Below the pieces are notes generated by a model. That model was given only the letters and a program-made list of their open reading frames with translations, was not told where the DNA came from and made no database searches. This document shows positions 18,178-28,353 of a stretch of 64,000 nt of DNA, piece after piece (position 1 is the first letter of the stretch; every line of letters starts with the position of its first letter). The DNA comes from SMYC01 sp963578475 (GTDB taxonomy: Bacteria > Acidobacteriota > Vicinamibacteria > Marinacidobacterales > SMYC01), in the NCBI GenBank assembly GCA_963578475.1, contig CAUZCL010000016.1, forward strand, positions 33,308 to 97,307. Reading direction: 5' to 3'. The position numbers and the translations under genes were made by a program.

Positions 18178-20788
18178 CGAGCCCCCGCGGCTAGCGGAAG
18201 CGCTCCTCGAGCGGCTCGTACCAAGAAACGCTTACGGCGACGCCATCCTGGGAGATCTGAGCGAGGAATACCACGCTCGTGCCGAAAGCCGCTTATCTCG
18301 AACGGCCGCGATTTGGTACTGGGCCGTGAGCCTTCGGGTGGGGATCCGGATATTTTGGAACAGAAAGCCGGAGCGACGGCGACAACGAAAAGGAGACCGT
18401 CCGATGACGACATTGATACGAGACTTGCAGCATGCCGCGCGCGGTTTGGTCGCGAACCCGACCTTCTCGGTCATCGTAATCGTGACGCTCGCACTCGGGA
18501 TCGGGGCGAACGTGGCGATTTTTTCCATCGTCGACGCGCTCGTCCTGCCGCCTTTCCCCGTCCCCGAGCTCGATCGTTTGGTGGCGCTTTTCGAGGTCGC
18601 TCCCAATTCCAACTGGGATCGAGGCGGTGTCGCGCCGGCGAACTTTCTCGACTGGGAAGCGCGGAGCGAGCATCTCGACAAGCTCGTCGCCAACGAGTGG
18701 TGGGACGTGAACATGACCGGAGGGGACAGCCCCAAGAGGCTTCAAGGCTCACTGGTGACGGCGGGCTTTCTCGATATTCTCGGCGTAAAAACCCAAATCG
18801 GACGCACGCTTGCGCTCAATGCCTAAAATTTTGGAGCACGCACCGCGGTGCTGAGCCACGCGCTCTAGACGCGACGCTTCGCCGCTGACCCGGACGTCCT
18901 AGGCCAAACAATTCTCTTGAATGGCGAGGGCTACGACGTCGTAGGTGTGGCTGAAGGGGGCTTCAACTACCCCTTCGGCACGGAAATCTGGGCGCCCCTC
19001 TGGTTCGACGCGGAAACAACAGCCGTTCGAGATAGCCATTACCTTCAGGTGATCGGACAGCTCGCGCCGGAAGCGACCGGTCGAGGACGCACGCGCCGAG
19101 ATCGACCTAGTCGCCCAGCCGCTCGAACAGGAATATCCGGACACGAATAGCGGACGCCGTATCAATACGATGGCGCTCGGCCACGCGGTCGTCGATATCG
19201 GTGCCCCCGCGTTCTTGTTGATGTGGCAGGCGACATCCGTCTTCGTGCTGCTCATCGCCTGCATCAATGTGGCGAACTTGATTCTCCCACGAGGCGCGGA
19301 GCGCGAAAAGGAGTTAGCGCTTCACCTCGCACTCGGCGCCGGACGTGGCCGCGTCATCCGCCGGCTGTTGACGGAGAACATGCTCCTGGCACTCTTGGGG
19401 ACGTTTCTAGCGCTGCCGCTCGCGGGGAGGGGTGTTCGAGCTCATGCGCTCGAATATGCCGGCCCATATCGAGAAATTCGTCGTCGGCTGGGACCAGATC
19501 GACCTCGACTGGCATGTCCTGAGCTTTACCGCCATCGTCGCTGTCGCAACAGCACTCGTTTTCGGCCTAATCCCAGCCCTGCAGGCTTCGCGGTCCGACC
19601 TCACGGCCGCTCTTCGCGAGGGTGGCCGGGGCCACTCTGACGGCCGCGCCCGCCAGCGCGGGCGCAACATGCTCGTCGTGTTCGAGGTCGCGATGGCGCT
19701 GACCCTCTTGGTCGCCTCAGGGCTGAGCATCCAGGGAACGATGCGGATGGCCGATGCTGACCAGGGCTACGACCCAGACGGCGTGATGACGATGGAAATC
19801 TCGCTCCCCGAAGGCAAGTACGAAGAAGACGAAGCGCGCCTTCAGTTCTATCGTTCCGTCCTCAGCGACGTGCGCGCGCTTCCAGGCGTCGTAGCCGCGG
19901 ACGCGGACGCAGTGAACATCCTGCCGCCAAGCGGCTCCAATACCGGCCGCAACATCGATATCGAGGGCAAGCCCGTCGAGAACCCGTCCGAGCGGCAGAG
20001 CGCCCATTTCCGTATCGCGACCGCCGGCTATCTCGAGACGATGCGGATCCCTATCGTGCAGGGACGCGCGTTCGGGAGTGAAGACCGAAGTGACACGGCC
20101 ATGGTGGCGGTTGTGAGCGAGCGGTTTGCGCGGCGATCCTGGCCGGGCGAAGATCCGCTAGGCTGGCGCTTCCGCTACGGGAGGGAAGAAACTTGGCTCA
20201 GCGTCATCGGCGTGTCGGGCGATGTGCTCCACGATTGGTTCCTGCAAGAGCCGCAGCCGACCTTTTACGTGCCCATGGAGCAGGCCCCGAGGCTCGGGCT
20301 GTTTCTAGCCATACGAACGCTAGGAGCGCCCGAGGAAGTAACCGCGGGCGTACGCGCGCACGATGCGGACTCTCTTGTCGGAGCAACTCATCGGCCTCAA
20401 ATATGCCGCGACGGTAATGGGGATCTTCGGCGCCATCGCGCTGGTATTGTCCGCAGTCGGGATTTACGGCGTCATGGCTTATTCGGTGAGCCGGCAAACG
20501 CACGAGATCGGCCTCCGTGTTGCGCTCGGCGCCGCGCATCACGACGTTCTAAAGCTGACCGTGGGGCGCGCGCTCCGCACCACAGCATTGGGTATCGGCA
20601 TCGGTCTCGTGCTGGCCCTTTTCATCGGCCGGCTCATGGAGAGCACCCTTTTCGGCGTCGTTCAGCTCGACGGGTTGACCTTCGCTGCGCTCGCAACGAC
20701 TCTCACCTTGGTGTCGCTTCTCGCCGCCTACGTCCCCGCCCGGCGCGCGCTCGCGGTCGACCCCGCCATCGCACTGCGTGTAGAGTAG
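18174..20788 (+). pseudogene. Heavily decayed orphan-type ABC permease
   Basis: The expected protein is about 830 residues with an N-terminal cytoplasmic ADOP-type region (PPRLAEALLERLVPRNAYGD) and two MacB_PCD/FtsX halves (ALGIGANVAIFSIVDALV, ELALHLALGAGRGRVIRRLL, GIYGVMAYSVSRQTHEIGLR). Lesions are seen along its length. A frameshift lies in the C5 run at 18182-18186 right after the ATG. In-frame TAA is at 18824-18826 and in-frame TAG at 18866-18868, where Trp is expected. Frame changes lie near 19085 and 19430, and near 20355 a frame change comes with loss of about 20 residues. The two nonsense codons plus four frame changes mark a true pseudogene. It is coupled to an intact PadR gene. Confidence 0.88.
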
Positions 20789-20806
20789 CAGCTGAGGAGG
20801 AAATTC

Positions 20807-21268
20807 ATGCGAAACCTTACGGTAGCTGCGCTCGCGCTCGTCTTGATTGCTGGCTTTGTCGTTCTCACGGTCGAAGAGACCCGAGGCGCCACCGAGCACA
20901 AGTTCATGAACGTCCCGGGCCGTAGTGACAACAATCCTTATAGCAACGCTGTTCTCGTGGGCGACACGCTCTACCTCGCCGGGGCCATCGGCATCGACCC
21001 CGCAACCGGGGAGCCGCCGCCGAAGATCGAGGACGAAGTAAAGATCGTCATGGACAGTATGAAGTCACGGCTCGAAATGGCCGGCATGTCCATGAACGAC
21101 CTCGTGATGGTGAACATCCACTGTCCAGACTTGTCGCTCTACGGCGCGTTCAACGACGTCTACCGCACCTATTTCGACGACCACTTCCCGGCGCGCGCGT
21201 TCCTGGGCTCGGGCCCGCTACTAGCGAACGGTCACTTTGAGCTCACGGGCATCGCGGTCAAGCAGTAA
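20807..21268 (+). CDS. Exported RidA-family protein
   Basis: The 153-residue protein has an N-terminal signal peptide (LTVAALALVLIAGFVVL) followed by a complete RidA/YjgF fold: NPYSNAVLVGDTLYLAGAIG, VMDSMKSRLEMAGMSMNDLVMVNIH and FPARAFLGSGPLLANGHFELTGIAV. The Arg of FPAR corresponds to the carboxylate-binding residue of enamine/imine deaminases. RidA proteins hydrolyse reactive 2-aminoacrylate-type enamines in the cytoplasm; an exported version is less common and its substrate is unknown. AGGAGG lies just upstream of ATG 20807. A strong hairpin terminator follows 5 bases after the stop. Confidence 0.88.
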   Translation: MRNLTVAALALVLIAGFVVLTVEETRGATEHKFMNVPGRSDNNPYSNAVLVGDTLYLAGAIGIDPATGEPPPKIEDEVKIVMDSMKSRLEMAGMSMNDLVMVNIHCPDLSLYGAFNDVYRTYFDDHFPARAFLGSGPLLANGHFELTGIAVKQ

Positions 21269-21273
21269 AACGC

Positions 21274-21310
21274 AAAAAGGGGCTCGGCCAAAAGGCCGAG
21301 CCCCTTTTTT
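21274..21310. terminator. Bidirectional rho-independent terminator
   Basis: A perfect hairpin with arms GGGGCTCGGCC and GGCCGAGCCCC separated by AAAA is flanked by A5 on the left and T6 on the right. It can therefore terminate the RidA transcript (plus strand) and the PEP-CTERM remnant (minus strand) coming from the other side. Confidence 0.92.
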
Positions 21311-21333
21311 GATAACGCGTTGTGGACGTTAGG

Positions 21334-21930
21334 TTAGGTGCGCCGAGGCCTCCGCGCAAGACCGAGCAGACCCGCGCCCATGAGGAGAAGCGTTCCGGGC
21401 ACAGGCACCGCGCTTGTTGCCATCGGTGTGATTAGGAATTGCCAAGTCCTTGAGAACTCTGTAATGTTGCTTGTGTCCAGCCCAATTAGCAATGTTTGGT
21501 CATCTGGCGGAATGATCACAGAAGTGACCCCGCTTGGGTTTGCAGCAACCGCAACCACGCCCGTTTGAGGAATCTTCCCGCTCATTCCCCAGTTAAACCG
21601 GTGAACTCCCACGTCACTGCTCCGACCAAACCTGTATCAAACCAGCGTAGGAAGAGGTTGATCGGATCACCACTTGTCGGCGGCAGCGAAAGATAACCGA
21701 AGTCGGCTTCATTTGTGTGCGTATTCGGCAATGAAGAGGAGGGGAAGGGGAACTCCCGCTCGTTAGGGCTACTGACGATGGAGGTGGAACCGAAGACCTC
21801 CCCAGTGCCGTTCACATCAGTGAACTCGGCGGCAACACTTATGAAGAATTAGCGTCGCATGCGATGGAGTAGCGGTGATGAGGAACCCGATGGCAGTTGC
21901 GATAACGAGTAGATGTTTCTTCTGAACCAT
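21334..21930 (-). pseudogene. Broken PEP-CTERM sorted exoprotein
   Basis: ATG 21930 starts a signal peptide (KHLLVIATAIGFLITATPS). After about 30 codons the frame shifts to FTDVNGTGEVFGSTSIV and on to PTSGDPINLFLRWFDTGL, then shifts again near 21585 to VHRFNWGMSGKIPQTGV. It ends with VPVPGTLLLMGAGLLGLARR and PRRT. The end is a PEP-CTERM sorting tag (VPxPGTL, hydrophobic helix, Arg cluster), recognised by exosortase/EpsH systems that export proteins into extracellular polysaccharide. The two frame breaks leave no intact product. No exosortase gene lies in this window. Confidence 0.82.
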
Positions 21931-22165
21931 GACCTCTGTCTCCTTCGATGAAGCGTAACACGCGCGTCGGTTGTCGTTGCTTACGCAATGACGGCACCAG
22001 CTAGAGTAGTGTGTTTATAATCAACAGCTTAACGAGTCAAAGCGTCGACGAACCGACGGGAGACGTAAGTTTTTCCGACGCCACGAAAAAAGACACCCTT
22101 ACAAACACCTTGTTTTCATGAAATTAGCCGCGGTTGCCAGCTCACCGTAATGAGACCCGACACCT

Positions 22166-23152
22166 TCAACCGAGGACGTCGTTTCGGTACGCATACAGGG
22201 CAGGAGAACCGCCGGTATGAAGAAAGAGGACGTTCTCATCATCTTTAAAAAAACCTTTTCGCGTCAGACCGATAAGGCCAGCCATCGTTTTTCCGGTATA
22301 GACCGGATCCAGCAATATCCCTTCGATCCGCGCGAGCATTTGCACGGCTTCGGCCATCTCGGGCGTCGGCCGCGAGTACCCGGGCCCAACGTACTCGTCG
22401 AAGCACAAAATGGCGTCGCGCGGGATCACTCCGCGGCCGACACGCTCGGCGGTGGCCTCGACGAGGCCGTATACGAGCTCTTCCTGTACGTCCTTCGGTT
22501 GCCTGACGTCGATGCCGATGACAGGGATGTCACCATAGAGGCCAGTGACGAGGCCTGCATGCGTTCCCGCGCTTCCGCTCGCGGTGACGACCCGGTCGAC
22601 CTGAAGCCCCTCTTCGAACGTTTGCATCAGAATCTCTTGAGCGCAGGCCACGTAGCCGGTGGCGCCGATGGGGTTGGAGCCGCCTCCGGGAATGACGTAG
22701 GGCTTGCGCCCCGCGGATTCGACTTCGCCAGCCACAGCTTCCATCTCAGCTGCCATGTCCGAGCCCGCGGGGACGACTCGGACCGATTCCACGCCCAGCA
22801 AGCGAAATAGAAAATTATTGCCGCTCGCGTCTTCGGAATAGCTTCCCGGCACCCGCTCTTCCAGCACGAGGCGACATTTCATCCCCTCTTTCACTGCAGC
22901 AGATAAGGTCAGCCGGCAATGGTTGGATTGGACCGCGCCGCACGTAACGAGCGTGTCCGCGCCTTGGGCCAGAGCATCGGCGACGAGGAACTCGAGCTTG
23001 CGGGTTTTGTTCCCGCCGGCGGCGAGGCCGAGCAGGTCGTCGCGCTTGATATAGATGGTCGGGCCACCGAGCTCGGCGGAAAGTCGCGTCAGTTTTTCGA
23101 TCGGGGTCCGGCCGTTCGTGTACCGGCGGCGCGGAAATCGGGCAAGGTTCAT
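22166..23152 (-). CDS. D-cysteine desulfhydrase / ACC-deaminase family PLP enzyme
   Basis: The 328-residue fold-type II PLP enzyme shows IYIKRDDLLGLAAGGNKTRKLEFL, with the Schiff-base Lys in GGNKTRKLE, then VTCGAVQSNHCRLTLSAAV (phosphate and Ser/Asn/His region), PGGGSNPIGATGYVACA and TASGSAGTHAGLVTGL. Family members release H2S, pyruvate and ammonia from D-cysteine or open the cyclopropane ring of ACC; sequence alone favours the DcyD side. Start 23152 is fixed by an AGGAGG (minus strand, 23162-23157) five bases before ATG; an in-frame ATG seven codons upstream lies inside that site's leader. It is alone on its strand between two pseudogenes. Confidence 0.87.
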   Translation of the reverse strand: MNLARFPRRRYTNGRTPIEKLTRLSAELGGPTIYIKRDDLLGLAAGGNKTRKLEFLVADALAQGADTLVTCGAVQSNHCRLTLSAAVKEGMKCRLVLEERVPGSYSEDASGNNFLFRLLGVESVRVVPAGSDMAAEMEAVAGEVESAGRKPYVIPGGGSNPIGATGYVACAQEILMQTFEEGLQVDRVVTASGSAGTHAGLVTGLYGDIPVIGIDVRQPKDVQEELVYGLVEATAERVGRGVIPRDAILCFDEYVGPGYSRPTPEMAEAVQMLARIEGILLDPVYTGKTMAGLIGLTRKGFFKDDENVLFLHTGGSPALYAYRNDVLG

Positions 23153-23199
23153 CGTTCCTCCTAAAACCCGCATCTTATCCGAAAGCCGAACGCGTCTCC

Positions 23200-25658
23200 T
23201 TATTCGTAATGGAGCGCTCGCACCGGGCTCACGCTCGCGGCCCGCCGTGCCGGGATGTAGCTCGCTAGAGCCGCGACCCCTAGAAGAAACAAGGACAGGA
23301 CGGCGAAGGTCGCCGGGTCATGATTCCCGACGCCGAACAGAAGCGCCGTCATCAACAGTGTTGCCGCCCATGCCCCGACCAGGCCAAAGGCCACGCCGAT
23401 GGCAGCGATGCGCATCCCCTGAGCGACGACCATGCGGCTTACGCCGGAGCGATCGGCGCCGAGCGCCATGCGGATCCCGATCTCGCGCGTCCTTTGGCTG
23501 ACGATATAGGAGATAACCCCGTAGATGCCGACCGCGCCGAGCACGAGCGCGACACCGGCAGCAATAGCCAGAAGGATCATCGTATAGCTCGTGCGCGCCA
23601 CGGACTGGGCAACGATGGCCGCACCGGTGCGCATGCTGATGAGTGGAAGCCGCGCGTCGAGAACCCAAACCTTCTGCCGTGCCGCGGCTGCGAGCGAGGT
23701 CGGCTCGACTTCGGTGCGGATCGCGACGCTCATCGTGCGCACGACCCAGTCTCCGAAATCACCTCCTAGACCGACCACGGGGTAGTAGATCATCGTTGGC
23801 AGCTCCGCGCTGAGGCCGTCGTCTCGAACGTCGCCCACGACTCCCACGATCGTGTACCAGCGGGCATCCTCACTCGGGAGCCCGGGTGTGACGCGCCTCC
23901 CGATGGCGCTTGCCTCCGGCCAAAACTGATCGGCAAAATTCGCGCTCACAATCACGGTCCCGGTTTGCTGCTCGTGATCGCGCGGCTCGAAAAGACGCTC
24001 TTCCCGAAGAGCGATCTGTAGCGGCTCGAAATAGCCCGGCGTCGCATAGTTGGTGCGCACGATCGGCGGCAACTCGTCCGGCTGCAGCGGAAAATCTTCC
24101 AGCACCGAGCCGTTGTTGCTTTGGCTATCCGTCATGGGCAGATTCGAGATGGCGCGGACTCGTGTCACGCCCGGAAGTGACGCGAGCTCCGCCATCAGAC
24201 GCGGATAAAACGCCGCGGCATCCTGAGCCTCGGTGTAGTTGACGCGGGGCAGGGACAGGCGCATGGTCAACAGCCCGTCTTCTTCGAAAGCTGGATGCAC
24301 GTTCCTGAACTCCCAAAACGACCGCGCCATAAGGCGGGACCCGTCAGGAGCACGAGGGCGAGCGCGACCTGCACCACGACGAGCGTGCCCCGGACGAGAT
24401 GGGTCTCACGGCCGGCGGAGGCTCGGAGACTTCCGGCGTTAATTGCGCTGACGAGGTTTGGCCGGCGATAGCGCAAAACAGGAATGAGGCCAAAGACAAC
24501 GCCGGAGAACAACGAGAGGCCGGCGGTGAATAGAAGCACTTCTGGGTGGAGCCCGAGCTCGTCGAGTCGAGGGATATTGTCGGGGCTGAGGGCGACGAGT
24601 CCGCGGAGCGCCAGATAGGCGAAGCCGATGCCGAAGATCCCACCGAGCACGGCGAGCGCAAGACTCTCGGTCAAAAAGAACTGCACATTGTCTCCCCGGC
24701 TCGCACCGAGTGCGGCACGTAAGGCGATCTCTCTCTGACGACCTTCCGCGCGCACGAGAAAGAGGTTGGCGACGTTCGCGCATGCAATCAGGAGCACGAA
24801 GCCGACCGTGCCGAGAAGAATCCAGAGAACTTGCGAGATGCCCCCCACAACATCTTCGAGAAGTGGCGAGATATAAGGGACGAGCTCCGCACTCTCGATG
24901 AGCCCCACGGTGAGCTCGGCCGGATAGATTTCGGGGAGCTGGTAGAGAAGGCGATTCAGCTCTTCGTTTGCCGCTTTGACGCTGACGCCCGGCTTCAACC
25001 GTCCCACGGCTTCATAGCTGAAGTTGACCCGTCCGAGATCCTCCGGCGCAATCACGTGCGGGATCCAAATCTCGGTGTTCTCGCCTGAATAGTTGAACCC
25101 GGCGGGCATGACGCCGATGACGTTCCATGTCGTCCCGTTCAGACGAAGGCTCCGGCCCAGAATATCGGGATCGGCTCCGAAGCGGCCGCGCCAGAACTCA
25201 TAGCTCATGATGGCTACTTGCAGTGCGCCCGGATCATCCTCTTCCTCGGTAAAGGTGCGGCCGAGAAGTGGGGATACGCCGAGCACTTCGAACAAAGACG
25301 CCGTGGCTGCCCCGGTTTCGACGCGGACAGACTCCCCGATTTCCGTCAAGCTCATCGAGAAATCGCCGTCCGCCATACCGACTTCCGAGAAAGATTCCGC
25401 TAGCTCGCGATAAACGCTATAGGTCGAGTTGGACTGTTCGATTTGGGGGATGCCAATCCCGTGGCCGTTATGCCAGAGCCCATAGAGCTCTTGCGGCCGC
25501 TCGAACGGAAGCGGCGTGAGGAGCACCGAGTGCACGACGCTAAAAATAGCGGTATTGGCGCCGACCCCGAGGGCGAGGGTCAAGATCGCGATCGCGCTGA
25601 AACCCGGGCTCCTCAGAAGTTTTCGCCAGACGAGACTGAGCTGTTGGCTAATAGGCAT
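23200..25658 (-). pseudogene. Orphan-type ABC permease with a single frameshift
   Basis: The first two thirds read from ATG 25658: SLVWRKLLRSPGFSAIAILT, LGVGANTAIFSVVHSVLL, GVSPLLGRTF, then FtsX core LLIACANVANLFLVRAEGRQ and VVVQVALALVLLTG. Near 24330 the frame shifts by one base and continues SRLMARSFWEFRNVHPAF through a second periplasmic domain to GIYGVISYIVSQRTREIGIR and RALHYE. The joined product (about 815 residues) is full length with no other lesion, unlike the other two permeases in this window. A recent mutation or a sequencing error at the run GGGTCCCGCC are both possible. No ATPase or PadR gene is adjacent. Confidence 0.82.
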
Positions 25659-25714
25659 CACGCAAAATCAAACGAAAAAAAACACCCAAAGGTTCCCTCG
25701 AAGAGAGAGCGTGG

Positions 25715-26182
25715 TCAGGGCCGGCGGATCCGCATGGCACGCCCCGCTTCTTCGGGCACAGGATGCTCGCGATGCTCTTCGTGCAGCCTCGAGAGCGCTT
25801 CAAAGACCTCGTCGGGGAGCTTCGCGGAGCGCCGGCGGCGCATGTCGATGAAGATCGAAAGATGCTCGCAGGTGGCGGCGAGGTAGTCTTCCTCCGCGTG
25901 ATACATGCGTAGAAAGTAATGCGCCCGCTTCTCGTCGATATCGAGGAGTTGCAGCGTCACGCGGATCGGGTCGCCGAGCTTAAGCTCGCGTTGGTACGTC
26001 AAGTGATCTTCGAGCGCGAACATCGATCCCGACTCTCGTGAAAGATAGTCCTCTCCGAGCCCGAGAGACTCGAGGAAGCGATCCGTCGAGCGGTCGAAAG
26101 CCATGTGGTAATAGGCAACGTTCATGTGGCCGTTATAGTCGACCCATTCGTCCTCGACCTTTCCCGTCCAAAGCTCCATCAT
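25715..26182 (-). CDS. Acyl-CoA thioesterase (4HBT-like hotdog fold)
   Basis: The 155-residue hotdog protein reads GKVEDEWVDYNGHMNVAYY, the 4HBT_2 catalytic-loop pattern in which the Asp of VDYNGHMN is the active residue. It continues with FALEDHLTYQRELKLGDPIR and RAHYFLRMYH. Related enzymes hydrolyse acyl-, hydroxybenzoyl- or carnitinyl/betainyl-CoA; the specific substrate cannot be deduced. The C-terminus is Arg/Glu rich and variable. It is divergent from the TAT-exported PLP enzyme, with 61 bases between starts. Confidence 0.82.
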   Translation of the reverse strand: MMELWTGKVEDEWVDYNGHMNVAYYHMAFDRSTDRFLESLGLGEDYLSRESGSMFALEDHLTYQRELKLGDPIRVTLQLLDIDEKRAHYFLRMYHAEEDYLAATCEHLSIFIDMRRRRSAKLPDEVFEALSRLHEEHREHPVPEEAGRAMRIRRP

Positions 26183-26243
26183 TCACCCGATTCTATCCGC
26201 CGTAAGCCGTGATAGAAATCGAGGTGCAGTAGCAGGAGGTCTC

Positions 26244-27482
26244 ATAAAAAAAGGAATCGGTCGTCGTCAGTTTCTCGGAACCACCCTTGCTCTCGGCGCA
26301 AGCACGGCGCTTCGAGCTCAGGAATCACCCGACGAAGTCGCGCAGTCTCTCGAAGACAACATCTACACCCGCCTTCTCGGAGTCCGGCCCCATATCGGCG
26401 CGCATGAACATATCTCCCGCTTGAGCGGATCGCGCATGACGCCGGAGGTCATGGACGCCATGCGCGAGGCGAACCGTTCCTTCGTCGAGATGAACGAGCT
26501 CAACGATGCGGCAGGAAAGCGCGTCGCCGAGCTACTCGGCGCCGAAGCCGCGATGGTGACCGCAGGCGGCTTCTCGTCCATGATCCTTGGCGCGGCGGCC
26601 TGTTTGACGGGAGGGGATCTCGAGAAAGTGGACGCGCTTCCTCACCCTGCTTGGCCGAGACGAGAATGTCTGAACCAAACGCGCCACCGCTTCAGCTACG
26701 ATCGTGCTTATCGCGCAGCAGGGATGACGATTGTGGAAGCGGAAACGCGCGACGCGCTCGTCGCGAAGATAAGCGGGAACACCGCGATGATCGCGGCGCT
26801 CGCGGCTGTCGAAGAGCAGCGTGAATTTGGTCCGCCGAAACCCAGGAAGCGCGCGCTTCCCCCGGGAGATTCCGTCCTGATGCCGGACGAGCTCATCGCC
26901 ATAGGAAAAGACAAAGGCGTACCCGTGCTCGTCGATATGGCTTCCGATCTGCCTCCGGCGTCCAACTTGACGCGGTGGGTGAAAGCGGGCGCCCACCTCG
27001 TCGTGGTGAGTGGCGGCAAAGGCCTCCGCGGCCCGCAATCGACAGGCATCCTCGCGGGGCGCAAAGACTTGATCGAAGCTGCCCGGCTCAACGCCGCACC
27101 GAACGGCAATATCGGGCGCGGTATGAAAGTCGGCAAAGAGGAAATTATTGCGCTCGTTGTCGCGCTCGAGGCTTATGTGAAGCGCGACCACGATCGAGAC
27201 ATTCGCACGTGGAACGAAAGAGCGCGATGGCTCGCGAACGAGCTTCAGAACGTTCCAGGATTGACGGCGGAGTACGCCGTCAACACGAAAGGCTATGACG
27301 ATATCGATCTCAGCTGGGACGAAAAGCTTATCCCGTTGACGCATGCTGAGCTGCGTGAGCAGCTGATGGCGGGAAGCCCCCGCATGACCTATGACGGCAC
27401 AACGATTCGTGTGAGACAGATCACGGACGGCGGGATGCGTGCCGTGGCGCGTCGTCTTCGTGAGGTTTCCGAGGAACTTTGA
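26244..27482 (+). CDS. TAT-exported SelA-like PLP enzyme, apparent ATA start
   Basis: The 412-residue PLP fold-type I protein resembles SelA / D-glucosaminate-6-phosphate ammonia-lyase homologues. It has LSGSRMTPEVMDAMREANRS, AEAAMVTAGGFSSMILGAAA and VVVSGGKGLRGPQSTGIL, where the Lys in SGGKG binds PLP. Upstream of the first in-frame ATG the open frame encodes a twin-arginine signal (GRRQFLGTTLALGASTALRA) and the domain's true start. The first codon after an AGGAGG (26234-26239) is ATA at 26244, so initiation may use ATA or the original ATG has been lost by one substitution. An internal start (TTG near 26414) would drop the signal and the N-terminal arm. The substrate is unknown. Confidence 0.72.
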   Translation: MKKGIGRRQFLGTTLALGASTALRAQESPDEVAQSLEDNIYTRLLGVRPHIGAHEHISRLSGSRMTPEVMDAMREANRSFVEMNELNDAAGKRVAELLGAEAAMVTAGGFSSMILGAAACLTGGDLEKVDALPHPAWPRRECLNQTRHRFSYDRAYRAAGMTIVEAETRDALVAKISGNTAMIAALAAVEEQREFGPPKPRKRALPPGDSVLMPDELIAIGKDKGVPVLVDMASDLPPASNLTRWVKAGAHLVVVSGGKGLRGPQSTGILAGRKDLIEAARLNAAPNGNIGRGMKVGKEEIIALVVALEAYVKRDHDRDIRTWNERARWLANELQNVPGLTAEYAVNTKGYDDIDLSWDEKLIPLTHAELREQLMAGSPRMTYDGTTIRVRQITDGGMRAVARRLREVSEEL

Positions 27483-27506
27483 CGCTCCCACGTCGTATAT
27501 CTCGAC

Positions 27507-28298
27507 GTGAAGCTAATGATAATGCTCTTACTCGCGGCCTCGTCCGAGGTTCATTTCACTCAATGGATCGGCCGAGAGGGCGCTCCCCTACCTTTTACGA
27601 GCGACGCCGAAATCGAAGATTTCTTGCGCGCGGCCGATATCGTTGCATTGAAGGAGCTCGAGGGAACGCGCAACAAGCCCCTCAAGCTCACCCTGTCCAA
27701 GAACGGGGTCGAAGCGCGGGCGATCTTTCGCACTGTCGACAAGAAGCGCTCGAGCGCGCGCGTGGGGAACGTCACCATCCGTGATTACCATGACAGCTAT
27801 ATCTATGAATGCGCGGCCTATAAGCTGAGTCGTCTGCTCGATATCGACAGTGTTCCGCCGTGTGTTCTGCGCACGATTGACGGCCAGAAAGGCTCGGTGC
27901 AGTTATGGGTCGAACAAGCGACGACGGAATTCCAGAACCGATATGACGTGGACGGCCCAAAAGCGCCCGAGCGCTGGCCGAGCGTCTTCGACACGATGCG
28001 CGTTTTCGACGCGCTCATCGACAACTTCGACCGCCATTCTGGAAACGTTCTCGTCGACAGCCACGATCGCATATGGTTCATCGATCACACACGCTCGTTC
28101 CGTCTCTACACGAACGCTCCGAAGCTCGAGCTAGCGGCGGGTCGTAATCCGGACTTGATACGCGCGCTTCGGTTACTCGATAAGAAAGAACTGGAAGTAT
28201 TGAAGCCTTTCGTGAGCTTCCGCCACATCGCCGCCCTCATGCGCCGTCGCGGCCAAATTCTAGAGCAGTTGACCGTTACCGAAAGCGCCGGCCAATAG
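27507..28298 (+). CDS. Predicted secreted Fam20/HipA-like kinase
   Basis: The 263-residue product starts (GTG 27507) with a short hydrophobic leader MKLMIMLLLAASSEVHF, so export is likely. The catalytic end reads MRVFDALIDNFDRHSGNVLV followed by DRIWFIDHTRSFR. The D..x..DRH.GN.L...wfIDh..sF signature is that of the Fam20C / HipA / PI4K-like atypical kinase clade, in which the first Asp/Asn pair and the IDH Asp bind metal-ATP. The N-terminal half has a lysine in FLSKNGVEARAIFR-like position (KLTLSKNGVEARAIF). A substrate cannot be named. An exported kinase needs extracytoplasmic ATP, so a cytoplasmic reading is possible if the leader is not cleaved. Confidence 0.7.
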   Translation: MKLMIMLLLAASSEVHFTQWIGREGAPLPFTSDAEIEDFLRAADIVALKELEGTRNKPLKLTLSKNGVEARAIFRTVDKKRSSARVGNVTIRDYHDSYIYECAAYKLSRLLDIDSVPPCVLRTIDGQKGSVQLWVEQATTEFQNRYDVDGPKAPERWPSVFDTMRVFDALIDNFDRHSGNVLVDSHDRIWFIDHTRSFRLYTNAPKLELAAGRNPDLIRALRLLDKKELEVLKPFVSFRHIAALMRRRGQILEQLTVTESAGQ

Positions 28299-28353
28299 CC
28301 GTCAAGACGTCGTAGTAACCTGGCCCGATGGGCTATAGTCGCGCTCAGGAAAT

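Noticed and set aside
18866..20800. Programmed frameshifting or stop-codon readthrough in the second permease
   Set aside because: The lesions are numerous and lack slippery-site signals; decay is the simpler explanation.
22000..22030. TATAAT at 22016-22021 as a promoter
   Set aside because: The nearest plus-strand gene is more than 4 kb away and no convincing -35 element lies at the right distance.
24125..25886. Several plus-strand open frames opposite the third permease and the thioesterase
   Set aside because: They are low-complexity Arg/Ser/Pro-rich translations typical of antisense frames.
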